NCBI GenBank assembly: GCA_008828725.1
Contig: MEHQ01003857.1
Coordinates: 1 to 64,000 of the forward strand
Direction of reading: 5' to 3'
Source of the DNA: Saccharina japonica
Lineage: Eukaryota > Sar > Phaeophyceae > Laminariales > Laminariaceae
DNA length: 64,000 bases
The translations under genes were made by a program, and so were the position numbers. This document shows positions 52,861-62,095 of the stretch, one piece after another (within the stretch, counting starts at the first letter, position 1; each line of letters opens with the position of its first letter). The notes under the pieces were generated by a model. That model had not been told where the DNA came from and did not search any database. It saw nothing but the letters and a program-made list of their open reading frames with translations.

Positions 52861-53106
52861 TATGTGCAGGACTGGTCGGCACAAAACTTTGCGCAGGACG
52901 TGTGTGGTCAATTTCAACCTTGCACGTCGACCCAGACCAACCCAATCCCTATATAGCCCTAACCCGATTTCCAGCCCTATGGGGGCCCGAGGTCGGCAGA
53001 GGTAGTCACGCGTGTTTTGGAGGCGTTTTTCAAGAAAAATTCCAGGCGATCGAAAGGCCAGCCTCGACCAACAAAGTGTTGTGCCGACCAGTCCTGCACA
53101 TAGGGC
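52861..53106 (-). mobile_element. M8 inverted-repeat element
   Basis: TATGTGCAGGACTGGTCGGC and its complement at 53,083-53,102. The interior is a reverse relative of 34,511-34,806, including AGCCCTAACCCG. Confidence 0.65.
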
Positions 53107-53129
53107 CAGTCGGCCCCTCTAGAAAACAC

Positions 53130-53262
53130 GTAGTGTGTGTGTGTGTTCTGCACATTAAACCTTCCTTTCTACCCGTCGACATCCAGCACACCCAGTGTCC
53201 GTGCCGATTCTTCATCCTAAAAAGGCACCAGTTCTGTGGTCACAAAACTACGACACAGAGAT
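53130..53262 (-). repeat. R1 repeat, reverse strand
   Basis: GTGTGTGTGTTCTGCACATT tail, CACACCCAGTGTCCGTGCCG core, AAAGGCACCAGTTCTGTGGT end. Confidence 0.6.
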
Positions 53263-54320
53263 ACTACACTTACTGCAGTAAGCAGAGCAGACAATGCAAT
53301 GCCATATACGACAGGCAAGACCTACCCGTAGTGCCACACAGCAAATGCAACAGAGCATTCGCTGTGTTTTGTAGTTGTATGTAGCATACCCGCGGATGCA
53401 TGGTGATCGCAGGAGGACTGGAATTCCGCGTGCTCTCCGCGCGGTTAGAGTTTTTCTTTCGTCGACTCGAGGTGTGCCTTTTCGTGTTATCATAGCTGCT
53501 TCCGCCACCGTGCCCGTCTGTCTGCCTCGACGGCGCCCGGGGAGGACCTGCCCGGCGGCCTGCTCGAGGGCTCATGCGGCGTCGGCGCAGAAATATGCAA
53601 AACCGTCCAAACGTCGGCATGTCGTGTGCATGCATGCCCGCTTATCTGTTTCAAAAAATGAAACGCTCTTATCCGGAGACGGAAGGCGGTGTATGCAGCA
53701 CATAATACGGAATACTTTTACGTTACGTACGTACCACCGGTAAGCACAAGTAGTATACATATAATATCAAACCAGGTATGTATTTACGATGGACGAGTAC
53801 GACCAGCAAAACCCATAAACGGGAACGCTGGGGGCATTTTTCGTTTGTAAAAAATAAAAAATAAAAAATAAAACATAATCTGCAGTTTGCCGCCAATACG
53901 GAAGCTCTCGATAGCTTCGAACGCTATAAATACAATATGTAGAGAGGGAGAAAGGTGCAGCACAACAGCAGCTTGAGCACTGCGATCAGAACCACTGACC
54001 TCGTACGACAAAAAACACTTTTCGCTCTCGTTTCGCTTGCGATCGAAAAAAAAAAACAGACCAAAACCTAGTAGACGAAAGTGTCCGCTTTCTCTCTCGG
54101 AGACATGACCTGTAAACAAAAAAAGCAATTTTACTGCGAAAATCAGACACACATTTTGCAAGTGATTATCAACTCAAACCACTACCCCAAGAAGCCGAAT
54201 TGCTTGCTGCTGTACATTCAAAAATCATATGTTCGTCATATATACTGGTATGTAGCAAGCGGAACCAAATAAAAAAAAAGGATTTCACTGAATCATCACG
54301 CGCGCTTTTTGTACTCTACA
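53263..54320. other. GC-rich patch 53,400-53,640 and AT-rich remainder, no gene called
   Basis: Several overlapping frames are open on both strands of the GC-rich patch (up to about 120 codons). None has a recognisable domain and they conflict with one another, so I leave them uncalled. The reverse-strand frame around 53,800-54,160 is interrupted by A/T runs. Confidence 0.4.
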
Positions 54321-54326
54321 TACAAA

Positions 54327-54479
54327 ATGTTGAAATGCGTCAGCTGTGGTGAGTACGACCCGACAGACACGACTGCCGAACACATCCCTCACTAACTACA
54401 AGTCATTTCCCCTTTAGAACATGGACATGGATGCATGGACATGGATGAAGCAGACAACTGCAATTTTACGTATAAATAA
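54327..54479 (+). CDS. short spliced frame encoding a Cys/His-rich peptide (tentative)
   Basis: Exon 1 (54,327-54,348) is an ATG in an ACAAA context, coding MLKCVSC. A 69-nt intron (54,349-54,417) follows with a GTGAGT donor, an ACTAAC branch-like sequence, a TTTCCCCTTT tract and a TAG acceptor. Exon 2 (54,418-54,479) continues in frame through EHGHGCMDMDEADNCNFTYK to TAA at 54,477-54,479. The product would be 27 residues with four Cys and two His. The stop is followed by AAATAAAA, a possible polyadenylation signal. Unspliced, the frame stops at 54,393. All splice signals are good, but the product is so short that it may instead be the start of a longer transcript or chance. Confidence 0.3.
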
Positions 54480-54652
54480 AACAGAAAATGGCAAAATGAC
54501 GAGGAATTTCGAGGAAATGGGCCAAGAAATGGCATGCACCGCTGCTGCAGTACGAACGAGTTCTTAAAAGTTGTACGTACGTATAAAAACGTGTACCAGG
54601 TACGTATATAACAGGTATCAACCTGGGCGTAAATATAAGAACCGATTTGTCT

Positions 54653-55429
54653 TCATTTTAATGTGTAAATGGTCCGTATATTTCTGTCCAGGGCGTCAAG
54701 AGTCTCGCCGCTCTGAAAAAAAGACGAAAAATAATAATGTACAACAAAATTGCAACAGCGCGGGTACTGGTGTAGACTACTCCTGTACGAGTAGCAGTAT
54801 TTGAGGACATATGTACACATAGAGGGGGCTTGAAAGGCGCATGCACTCTTCCGCCCACGCCTTGTGTTGTTGTTGTTGTTGTTGCTGTTGTTGTTGTTGC
54901 CCTCTGCTGCTGCTGCTGCTTGTCGGCACGCGTCCCCCGGGAAAGAAAAAACGCGTAATAAAAATCGCAACCTTGATGGAGGGTACGAATCTGTCGATGC
55001 GATTGCTTTGCTTTGCTTGATGCGTCAACGACGAGACTTGAGTGGGTGCTGCACTGCTGCTGCTGCTGCTGCTGCCAATGGCTGCTGCTGCTGCTGCCGC
55101 TTCTGCTGCTGCTGGATTGCTTGCTTGTGATGCTGTGTTCCTTCCCACCTCCGCTGCTCCTCCGCTACTTACGATACTAATTGCACAAACAAGAAACTTT
55201 CAACGCTTTTATGCTTCATTCGCACCTTCTTCGCCTGGCCCTGGCTTTTCTTCGTCGGAGTCTCAGGGTTGCCGTCGTTCTGCATCTCACCCTGCGCATC
55301 GCCCTGACCGTCAGCCTGGCCCATCTCCACGCTAGAAGCCTGCGTCGCAGCGGCGTTGGCAGCAGCAGCAGCGGCAGCGGCAGCGGCAGCAGCAGCACTT
55401 CCGTCCGCGCCGGCGGAACTCTCCTCCAT
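54653..55429 (-). CDS. probable two-exon gene with alanine-rich acidic N-terminus
   Basis: Reverse strand. Exon 1 starts at ATG 55,429-55,427 in an A-rich context. It codes MEESSAGADGS, a run of about 13 Ala, then an Ala/Gln/Gly/Asp-rich segment and NPETPTKKSQGQAKK, a low-complexity basic/acidic region typical of disordered nuclear proteins. If spliced at AAG|GTGCGA (exon end 55,226) it gives 68 codons in phase 0. A stronger GTAAGT donor lies at 55,172 but shifts the frame. A 3' splice site TTTTTTTCAG ends at 54,713. The exon after it (54,653-54,712) reads SGETLDALDRNIRTIYTLK and stops at 54,653. The AGC/AAC triplet tracts at 54,870-55,120 would be intronic. A GC-rich tract upstream (55,450-55,680) could be leader or promoter. 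Function unknown. Confidence 0.4.
54866..55115. repeat. GTT and GCT triplet arrays
   Basis: GTT/GCT arrays at 54,866-54,925 and CTG arrays at 55,055-55,115; they give polyalanine, polyserine or polyglutamine frames. Confidence 0.85.
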
Positions 55430-55689
55430 TTTTCTCAAAAGTTTTTTTCAAAAGTGGCGAAGAGTCCTGTTTTTGCAGGAAAAAAACGATATCGGGCTGC
55501 GTCGGCCGGAACGGCTGGCGCGAGACAACCGCGAGGAGCGCCCTCGCGATCGGTTGTTATCGGGACGTGGCACTCTCAAGCACAGCGGTCGCGCGGCTGC
55601 TAAACTGTCGCCCGAGGGAGCCCGGAACTCCCCTCCCGCCCATGTGGAACACGCCTCCAAATCATATGAAACCATTTTTTAAGATGGGC

Positions 55690-55735
55690 CAAGAGATCTG
55701 AGATCCGAGATCTGAGATCCGAGATCCAAAGATAG
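55690..55735 (+). repeat. GAGATCYGAGATC short repeat
   Basis: GAGATCTGAGATCC units repeated about four times. Confidence 0.8.
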
Positions 55736-55743
55736 ATGTCGAG

Positions 55744-55950
55744 ATGATAGAAGATGAGATGATGCAAAACTCACGAGTCGTCATGTATGGCAGACTCGAT
55801 CAGGTGATACTCAAAGCCTTCAATGCGAAGAGTGGACAGCAGGCCACCGCTGATTTACTCAGCATGCCAGGGTCCTCAGCGAGACAGCCACACATGCTGG
55901 CTGCGGGGCTCGTCGTGGAGAATGTATGTGCGCTGTCAAGGCTATTATGA
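55744..55950 (+). CDS. 68-codon open frame, unidentified
   Basis: ATG at 55,744, stop ending at 55,950. The frame reads MIEDEMMQNSRVVMYGRLDQ and then a polar to mildly hydrophobic sequence free of simple repeats. A GTATGT at about 55,924 could serve as a 5' splice site, making this a first exon. It lies head to head with the reverse-strand gene ending its 5' side at 55,429. No family recognised; it could be chance. Confidence 0.2.
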   Translation: MIEDEMMQNSRVVMYGRLDQVILKAFNAKSGQQATADLLSMPGSSARQPHMLAAGLVVENVCALSRLL

Positions 55951-56600
55951 TGATAGCAGAAGAAGTAGATCTATATCTGCTGTACATATCAGAAGTGCTC
56001 CTCCTGTGTATATAACGTGTGAATCTCTAAATTGACGGCCGTTGCAGACCGTTGATGAAGAAATGCATAGTATCCGTTACGATTATGTTTATGATCCGTA
56101 TCAAACGTATAATAAGACGTCTTTACGTTTGTTTTTGTCAGGAGACAGCACTTACTTTACTTTCACTCCTTCCTTGTCATGACGGAGAGCAAAACTTTGC
56201 CTTGACATAAATACCTTGACTGACATCAACAACACTAACTACGAGTACTTTTGCTGTACGTTCTTGTGTAGAATGCTCGGTTCTGGGCCCTTGACAGTTG
56301 ACAGCACACGTTTGTTTGTCTTTCTTGACACATGTAGTATGTGTCTCCCGTCTCCCGACAGCTTTCTTTGCTTTTACCAGACCGAACGTTACACAACGTT
56401 CGTTGCACCAAGAACAAAGAACAATGTGGCAGCGACAACAAACAACACGGCGTTCGTTCGTATCAATACGTGCGTACGCGTACATACGCGTGCCAGATAC
56501 GAGTACAAGACAGCAGTGCTGTTATATTTGTGCATGGCACATGCAAAAAAAAAAAAATGGCACATCACACAGCACATACATACAGATAGATGTTGTGTAC
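55951..56600. other. no gene or named repeat recognised
   Basis: Several short overlapping frames, none convincing. Confidence 0.35.
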
Positions 56601-56605
56601 AAATA

Positions 56606-56777
56606 GGGGTCCCCCCATAATAAGGCGGTCTGAATAAGGCGGTATCCCGATATAAGGCGGTCAAAACCGCTTGGCGCGACTGGGGAATTGCCCTCATAAC
56701 CTGGAATGAATAAGGCGGCTTCCCTCTACAAGGCGGTCATATTGCTCTGGCACACCACCGCCTTACTGGAGGACCCC
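56606..56777 (+). mobile_element. M5 MITE, best copy
   Basis: GGGGTCCCCCCATAATAAGG to CCGCCTTACTGGAGGACCCC with TA on both sides. Internal ATAAGGCGGT repeats. Confidence 0.65.
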
Positions 56778-57048
56778 TACTACTACTACTATTAATGCTA
56801 ATGTTTGTACAAAAAAAATACATCGTTGTTGCTGCTGCCTGCCTGCTGGAGAGCTGTACGTATAAATACCTTGCATGGTGATATGATGATACAGTAGTAC
56901 GTATCCGCAAAATAGATTCGCATCATCATGATTCATCAGGGCCTTTAACATTTAACTATGAATAACTACGCTGTGCGCTGGTCTTCTGGTGCACACAACT
57001 TTCGGGTCGGAACAAACTGCTCTGAAACTGAAACTGCGGTTGGTTGTT

Positions 57049-57165
57049 GTGTTATAAGGCTTAGATTGGGTACCGCGTCGGCAATCGGTTAACCTTTTAC
57101 CAGTAGCCCAACAGACTAATGCCTTAACAAATGGCGTCAGGACATGGGTTGTAGCAGTAGTGAAC
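57049..57165 (+). repeat. tRNA-like repeat unit 1
   Basis: GTGTTATAAGGCTTAGATTG, CAATCGGTTAACCTTTTACC, AGTAGCCCAACAGACTAATG (A-box-like), then a B-box remnant ATGGGTTGTAGC. Confidence 0.5.
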
Positions 57166-57179
57166 AAACACTGTTAGTG

Positions 57180-57395
57180 GATCTTCCTAAGGTAGCTAAT
57201 TAGGCACTCTGATTGGCCAAGCAAGCACTGACCCCTGGCATAGGGTTCGGGTTAGGTTTAGGGTTCGATCTGAGGGTCAATATACTACTACCCAGACAAA
57301 ACCCCCATTTTAAAGATCCACTATCACCCTTTGTCCACCCCTCCATGGGTTGTAGTGTGGTCGTGAGTTCGAATCTCACGACCAGCATGAAAACG
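57180..57395 (+). repeat. repeat related to palindrome flank, ending in a tRNA T-arm-like hairpin
   Basis: The left part (TCTTCCTAAGGTAGCTAATT ... TAGGGTTCGGGTTAGG) matches 26,920-27,190. At 57,360-57,385 GGTCGTGAGTTCGAATCTC is followed by the complement ACGACC, a perfect T-arm-like stem with a B-box sequence. Confidence 0.5.
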
Positions 57396-57529
57396 CTTTT
57401 TAAAGAAAAGCGAATTTCCTCATGTCAAGAATCTGAAAACGCTTCTGGATCCCCATAAAAACAGGAACCGCGTGCTGGTCACACGCGTCGACCCGTACGT
57501 ATATCCGGTCCGTTCCAGGGGGGGGAGAG

Positions 57530-57605
57530 TGTTATAAGGCTTAGATCGGGTAGGCAATCGGTGAACCTTTTACCATCAGTAGCCCAACCGACTAATGCCT
57601 TAACA
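57530..57605 (+). repeat. tRNA-like repeat unit 2
   Basis: GTGTTATAAGGCTTAGATCG to AGCCCAACCGACTAATGCC; matches 57,049-57,140. Confidence 0.5.
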
Positions 57606-57935
57606 CGTTGTCAAGAACAATAGTCAGCCGCCGGAGGCCGGAGGCCACATATATTATGTGCGGCTTGATGCCGCGACTATACACTATCAATATGTCTATT
57701 ATTCATATTAATAGTATAGGTTTCGCGCGCAGGGCACCTTTTTTCGCCGCCGCAGGCAAAAGAAAGAATGCTTCGAGTGAGTGTGTCTTTCTTACGGAGG
57801 CAGGGGCGCTCAGAGGAAATAGCCCACGACCACAACACCCGTCCCCCTCCGGTGGAGCTCCGGGGGGCCCCCCTCCCCCTCCAAGGGGACTCCGGGCGCC
57901 CCCCCCCCCCCCCCGTTTGCACCCGCCCCACACCG
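57606..57935. other. GC-rich DNA with poly-C run at about 57,899-57,914, no gene called
   Basis: Open frames on both strands are Pro/Gly-rich because of C and G runs. Confidence 0.4.
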
Positions 57936-57937
57936 CC

Positions 57938-58012
57938 TGGGTGTTGAAAACCCAACAGGCCCCGTCCCGGTATTGTAGGGAGGGGAGGATCTATGGTCAT
58001 ACCACTGTGTTA
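57938..58012 (+). repeat. C1 fragment
   Basis: TGTTGAAAACCCAACAGGCC, CCGTCCCGGTATTGTAGGGA, TCTATGGTCATACCAC. Confidence 0.5.
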
Positions 58013-58017
58013 AGGCA

Positions 58018-58145
58018 TTAGTCCTTTTGTTATAAGGATAACCCTGGGCTGGGTGATTGATCGATCTTTTACCCCTGTAGCTCAGCAGGTAATACCCTCA
58101 CATTTGACGTCGTCGAGGACACGGGTTCGAGTCTCACTTCGAACG
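58018..58145 (+). repeat. tRNA-like repeat unit 3 with A and B boxes
   Basis: CCTGTAGCTCAGCAGGTAAT fits an A box and ACACGGGTTCGAGTCTC a B box, 50 bases apart. The acceptor and T stems do not close as a functional tRNA (only about three of five T-stem pairs), so I call it a tRNA-derived repeat. Confidence 0.5.
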
Positions 58146-58290
58146 TTTCTTTTTTCAGAAACGCTTGCGCGTGCGTCCCCAAATAACACGTCTCCCTGGT
58201 TCCCCGGGTATTGAAACGAAGCGGGTAGGTCAACGTACGGCCGTATACGGTACCGACGTCCCAAACATCCCGCCGTTCAGAGGGGGGGAG

Positions 58291-58367
58291 AGTGTTATAA
58301 AGATTACCCTGGGCTGGGTAATCGATCGATCTTTTACCCCTATAGCTCAGCAGGTAATACCCTCACA
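58291..58367 (+). repeat. tRNA-like repeat unit 4, cut by M2
   Basis: CCTATAGCTCAGCAGGTAAT and ACCCTCACA, then the M2 element begins where the unit-3 copy continues to its B box. Confidence 0.5.
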
Positions 58368-58579
58368 ACACCTACTAAGAATCAGGCTAATAAGAAGCAG
58401 GCTAATAAGAAACAGGCTAATAAGAAACAGGCTGATAAGAAAGCCGGGCTGAGATTTAGAGGAAAAATAAGAAATTCTGGATTCGTTATCTTGAAGTTAG
58501 TGCAGTAAGCACCCTCTCTCAAATATGAAATCCAGCCTGGACCAGATTTCCTGTTTCTTATTCTAGGTGCCCTGTACTG
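58368..58579 (-). mobile_element. M2 MITE inserted in tRNA-like repeat
   Basis: ACACCTACTAAGAATCAGGC with an extra AATAAGAAACAGGCT triplication, ending GGTGCCCTGTACTG. Confidence 0.6.
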
Positions 58580-59228
58580 CTGTAGTTGACTGTTGCGCTT
58601 CGCGTAAAACGCGCCGCGGTGAGTTAATTATATTGCCCTAGTATGCACGTATGTATTTATGTGTGTATGATGGGTGGCACATGAATGCTTTCGTGACAGG
58701 TACGCTCGACGCCCGATTGCATGGTATAATATGTGTGTGCTCGTACTCGTAAGTGTACGGATGCTCGACATTCGACCTTGAGCCGCCGATACTACTACTG
58801 CGGTGCATTCGTGATGGCACGCAGCATGTATGTATAGGTGTGGTATAAGACGACCATGTATAGTACAGTAACGCCGCATACGCGAATGTATCATACATCC
58901 ATGCAAGTTCCGTGTTTGTTTGTGATCGAGTTGCTCGTGATTGAACGCATGCACATTTGGCCGAGATAAACGCAGTGTCCATGTCTGTTTGTGATCGAGC
59001 TAGAGGTGCTTGCTTGTTTGCCGCGAGTACACCCAATACAACATATTTCATCCTTTGTCGTTGCTTCCTGTTGCTGACATATACGGTCAATAGATTTGTA
59101 CAACATTAATTAATTAGGAGGAGGGGCGGCGTATGTCACGCCCCTGCTTCCATGACCGCGCCGAAGCGCACTTGGTTGAAGACCAGCAGATCACGTAGTT
59201 TGCTGGGGTACGGCTGCAGTAGTCAGAG
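58580..59228. other. no gene or named repeat recognised
   Basis: Short frames only. GTGTTTGTTTGTGATCGAG and GTCTGTTTGTGATCGAGCT are a local duplication (about 58,910-59,000). Confidence 0.35.
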
Positions 59229-59440
59229 TTAACCGCAACTCAGAATGTTCTTCGATGATGTCATAAGAGGTACCCAAGATAGGGTGGGCAAACTGCCTGA
59301 AAAAGGCAGCCCCGAGACATTGCCAGTGATGGACAGACATGCTGTCCCCCCGTTCATCAGTCGAAGGGTGTGTGGGTTTGCGAAGTGAATCGATGGCGTT
59401 ATTCCATCGGGGACCTCTGTGACCCTCTCCACGACGAGGC
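59229..59440 (-). pseudogene. possible degraded coding fragment, member 1
   Basis: The reverse-strand frame contains VPDGITPSIHFANPH and LRLMNGGTACLSITGN. The spacing of VP, F and MN residues resembles the frame at 59,690-59,851 (VPEDIVFIASFRKY, SMNKDIMAAHLGSYGN), suggesting two diverged copies of one exon. Not recognised. Confidence 0.25.
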
Positions 59441-59447
59441 GGTAGAA

Positions 59448-59620
59448 CAGTACGCGACACCAGTGAATAATCTCTTATTTATGGTCAGGCTGGATCTCTT
59501 ATGTAAGGCAGGGTGTGTCCTACACTATTTTCAGTACAAAAGAGGTCATGTTCTTATTTTCGTCTAATAACCCAGCCTGAAAAATTTAACTGCGGAGTTA
59601 TTAAGTGCTGTCGCGTACTG
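59448..59620 (+). mobile_element. M2-related MITE subfamily
   Basis: CAGTACGCGACACCAGTGAA to AAGTGCTGTCGCGTACTG, TA at the right edge. It keeps the CAGGCTGGATCTCTTAT core. Confidence 0.65.
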
Positions 59621-59689
59621 TAGTCCGCAAAGCAGACGACGACGCACAAGTAGCAGCTTGCAAAGCAGATGAGCACTCAAGATAGTGAG

Positions 59690-59851
59690 AATATATCGAA
59701 ATACCAGATATAGCAGCGCAGATTTGTTGCCATAAGAGCCGAGATGAGCAGCCATGATGTCCTTGTTCATCGATCGCGGGGTGTACTTGCGGAAGGAAGC
59801 GATGAACACGATGTCCTCCGGGACCCCTGATCCCCCCTCTAGACGAGGCAA
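59690..59851 (-). pseudogene. possible degraded coding fragment, member 2
   Basis: Reverse-strand frame with VPEDIVFIASFRKYTPRSMN. See the partner at 59,229-59,440, from which it is separated by the M2-related element. Confidence 0.25.
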
Positions 59852-59878
59852 AAACAGTGGGCAAAGCAGGTGCTTACA

Positions 59879-60053
59879 GAGTACAGAACACCTAATAAGA
59901 AGCAGTCAAATAAAGAAAGCCAGGCGGAGATTTAGAGCAAAACTAAAAATTCAGGAGTCGTTATCTTGAAATTAGTGTGGAAAGCACCCTCTCTCAAATA
60001 AGAAATCCAGCCTGGACCAGAATTTCCTGTTTCTTATCAGGTGTCATGTACTG
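59879..60053 (-). mobile_element. M2 MITE
   Basis: GTACAGAACACCTAATAAGA to GGTGTCATGTACTG. Confidence 0.65.
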
Positions 60054-60291
60054 TATTGGCTGTATCCTTTTAAGGTCGCTCGTGCTCACATCGACAGTAG
60101 TGCACTGCCAAATTTTAAGGTCGTCCTTCGACAAAAGGCCAGATGCATGCCCTATCTATATCACAGGTCAGCCTAGTCAGCGGACAACGTACACGGGTTC
60201 GACTCTTTTCTGCCAAACTTTTCTACTTGCAGTGTTGATGGGTTTTCCTTGATGATGTCAGTTTTTGTTAGCGATCTCCCCATCCGGGATA

Positions 60292-60464
60292 CAGTACAGG
60301 ACACCCAATAAGAAGCAGGCTGATAAGAAAGCCAGGCTGAGATTTAGAGCAAAGCGAGAAATTCGGGAGTGGTTATCTTGAAATTGGTGTAGAAAGCACC
60401 CTCTCTCAAATAAGAAATCCAGCCTGGACCAGATTCCTTGTTTCCTATTAGGTGTCCTGTACTG
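60292..60464 (-). mobile_element. M2 MITE
   Basis: CAGTACAGGACACCCAATAA to GGTGTCCTGTACTG, TA at the left edge. Confidence 0.7.
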
Positions 60465-60655
60465 TTGTACCACATGGCCGGCCTGCCTCTAGGCGAGCTC
60501 GGCGGGATGCTGCGACGGCGTTGCAAGAGGCGTAAGTGCACGTACGAGATCGAGGGACTATATCTGCACGGTGCAGCGCGTGCTATTACGGTTGGGTCCA
60601 ATTATACGCACGTATCGCTGCAGCCAACATTCAAAATGCAGTCAATTACAACGTG

Positions 60656-60908
60656 ACGACGCATGCTACGATGGAGGAGCACCATGTTTTTGCCTTTTAA
60701 GGGTGGCCACTTATCACTTGAGGAAAACAAAAGCGCTACCCGATGAGCAATCAATCCCACGGCCGAACGAGACAGCGAAACGTATGGCAACCCCCAAAAT
60801 TGGAAAATTTTGACGATTTTGGGTTATGGAGCCCTTGTCATCCCGAAAACGTTTCAGCCAAAAAAAGGTATACCTTTATACCTCTATCGTAAGCACGCGT
60901 CGTACATG
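60656..60908 (+). mobile_element. M11 inverted-repeat element
   Basis: ACGACGCATGCTACGATGG at one end, CTATCGTAAGCACGCGTCGT at the other. Internal ACCATGTTTTTGCCTT and AAAAAAGGTATACC. Confidence 0.6.
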
Positions 60909-60944
60909 ACGGTGCGAAGACGCCGGCGAAGGTCCAGCGCGAAG

Positions 60945-61190
60945 CTAGAGTCTTCTCAACGTCTCGGGGGCATTGGGTGCGAAGCAGCGATAAACAAAGC
61001 GTCGAGGTTGCACCAAGCCTATATACACGACAAGAGCGTACCGTATCGCTAGGAAGTCGCAGCAGCAAGAGCCCGGGAAAAGGTCAATGTAGATTGAGAG
61101 TGGTTTCAACATCTCGGGGGGCGAGGTTGCGAGGCAGCGACAAAAGGGGCCGAGGATGCAACCAAGCCTCCGTATCAAAAGCGGTACACC
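60945..61190 (+). repeat. two tandem GC-rich units of about 160 bp
   Basis: CAACGTCTCGGGGGCATTGG and CAACATCTCGGGGGGCGAGG each precede GCGA(A/G)GCAGCGA and CACCAAGCCT/AACCAAGCCT. A third relative lies at 62,608-62,675. Confidence 0.6.
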
Positions 61191-61228
61191 CTATGGCTTT
61201 GCAGCACGTCGGATCCGTGCTACAGTAG

Positions 61229-61655
61229 GGGTTGCAATTAGGGGTTGCAATTAGGGGTTGAGACTAGGGGTTGCCATTTGGGTTTGCAATTAGGGTTAAC
61301 AAATTAGGAGTTGCAATTAGGGGTTGCAATTAGGGGTTGCAATTAGGGGTTGCGCTTATGAGTCCAAATGTGCCTCACACACGGAGTTCCTTCGCTGAAG
61401 ACTTAACCCAGCGACGTTGGGCCCGATGTGGTTCTACATATCATTATGTTAGATACCCCCCCCTTCTTTTGTGCGGGATGGGCTACAGTAGGGGTTGCAA
61501 TTAGGGGTTGCAGTCAGGGGTTGCAATTAGGGGCTGCGCTTACGAGCCCAAATGTGTCTCACGTATGCAGCTCCTTCACTGAAGAACTAACCTAACGTCG
61601 TTGAACCTACACATCATTTTGTTAGATACCCCTCCTTTCGTTTGTGCGGGGTGGA
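61229..61655 (+). repeat. GGGGTTGCAATTA minisatellite inside a larger tandem duplication
   Basis: About nine 13-bp units at 61,229-61,353 and four more at 61,487-61,540. Each block is followed by related sequence (GCGCTTATGAGTCCAAATGT / GCGCTTACGAGCCCAAATGT). Confidence 0.8.
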
Positions 61656-61811
61656 GAACCTTTACTCCGCACAAGGGGAACAATCGTAGCACATACCAGT
61701 GTTTATGGTGAGGCGCCCACGAGGCAGTTACACAGCACTCCCATTGCTGTCTCTGGAAGTGGCCACACCGGAAATTAAATGAACTCATTGAAACTGTCAT
61801 CCATATGCCAA

Positions 61812-62012
61812 GTCCGCCTCACAAGCGGTTCTTAGTAGGGTGCAGCTCACCCTTCATGCGACTCGCCCAACACCTCACGTTTCGCTTCACGCTTGGTGCT
61901 ATCAACGTCTGCCTGGTCGGTGAAAACCCGACATGCTCCGTCCCGGCATTGTAGAGATGCGAGGGTCTATGGTCACACGACTACGGCCATGCATGAATAT
62001 GAAGTACACCCC
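61812..62012 (+). repeat. C1 module ending in poly-C
   Basis: CCTCACAAGCGGTTCTTAGT to GAAGTACA plus eight C. Same strand and layout as 33,220-33,432. Confidence 0.65.
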
Positions 62013-62015
62013 CCC

Positions 62016-62095
62016 CTCTCCGTCTCGGAAGGGATGCGTGGTCAATGGTCAAATGACTAAGGCAAGCAACAGATTGTACGCCACCCCCCCCCAGC
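62016..62095 (+). repeat. C1-type 3' end with poly-C
   Basis: CTCCGTCTCGGAAGGGATGC, GTGGTCAATGGTCAAATGAC, GCAAGCAACAGATTGTACGC then C run; matches the ends of 13,085-13,672. Confidence 0.6.

Noticed and set aside
58074-58140. Possible functional tRNA gene
   Set aside because: A and B boxes are good but the T stem has only about three pairs and no acceptor stem can be closed; it also belongs to a repeated leader.
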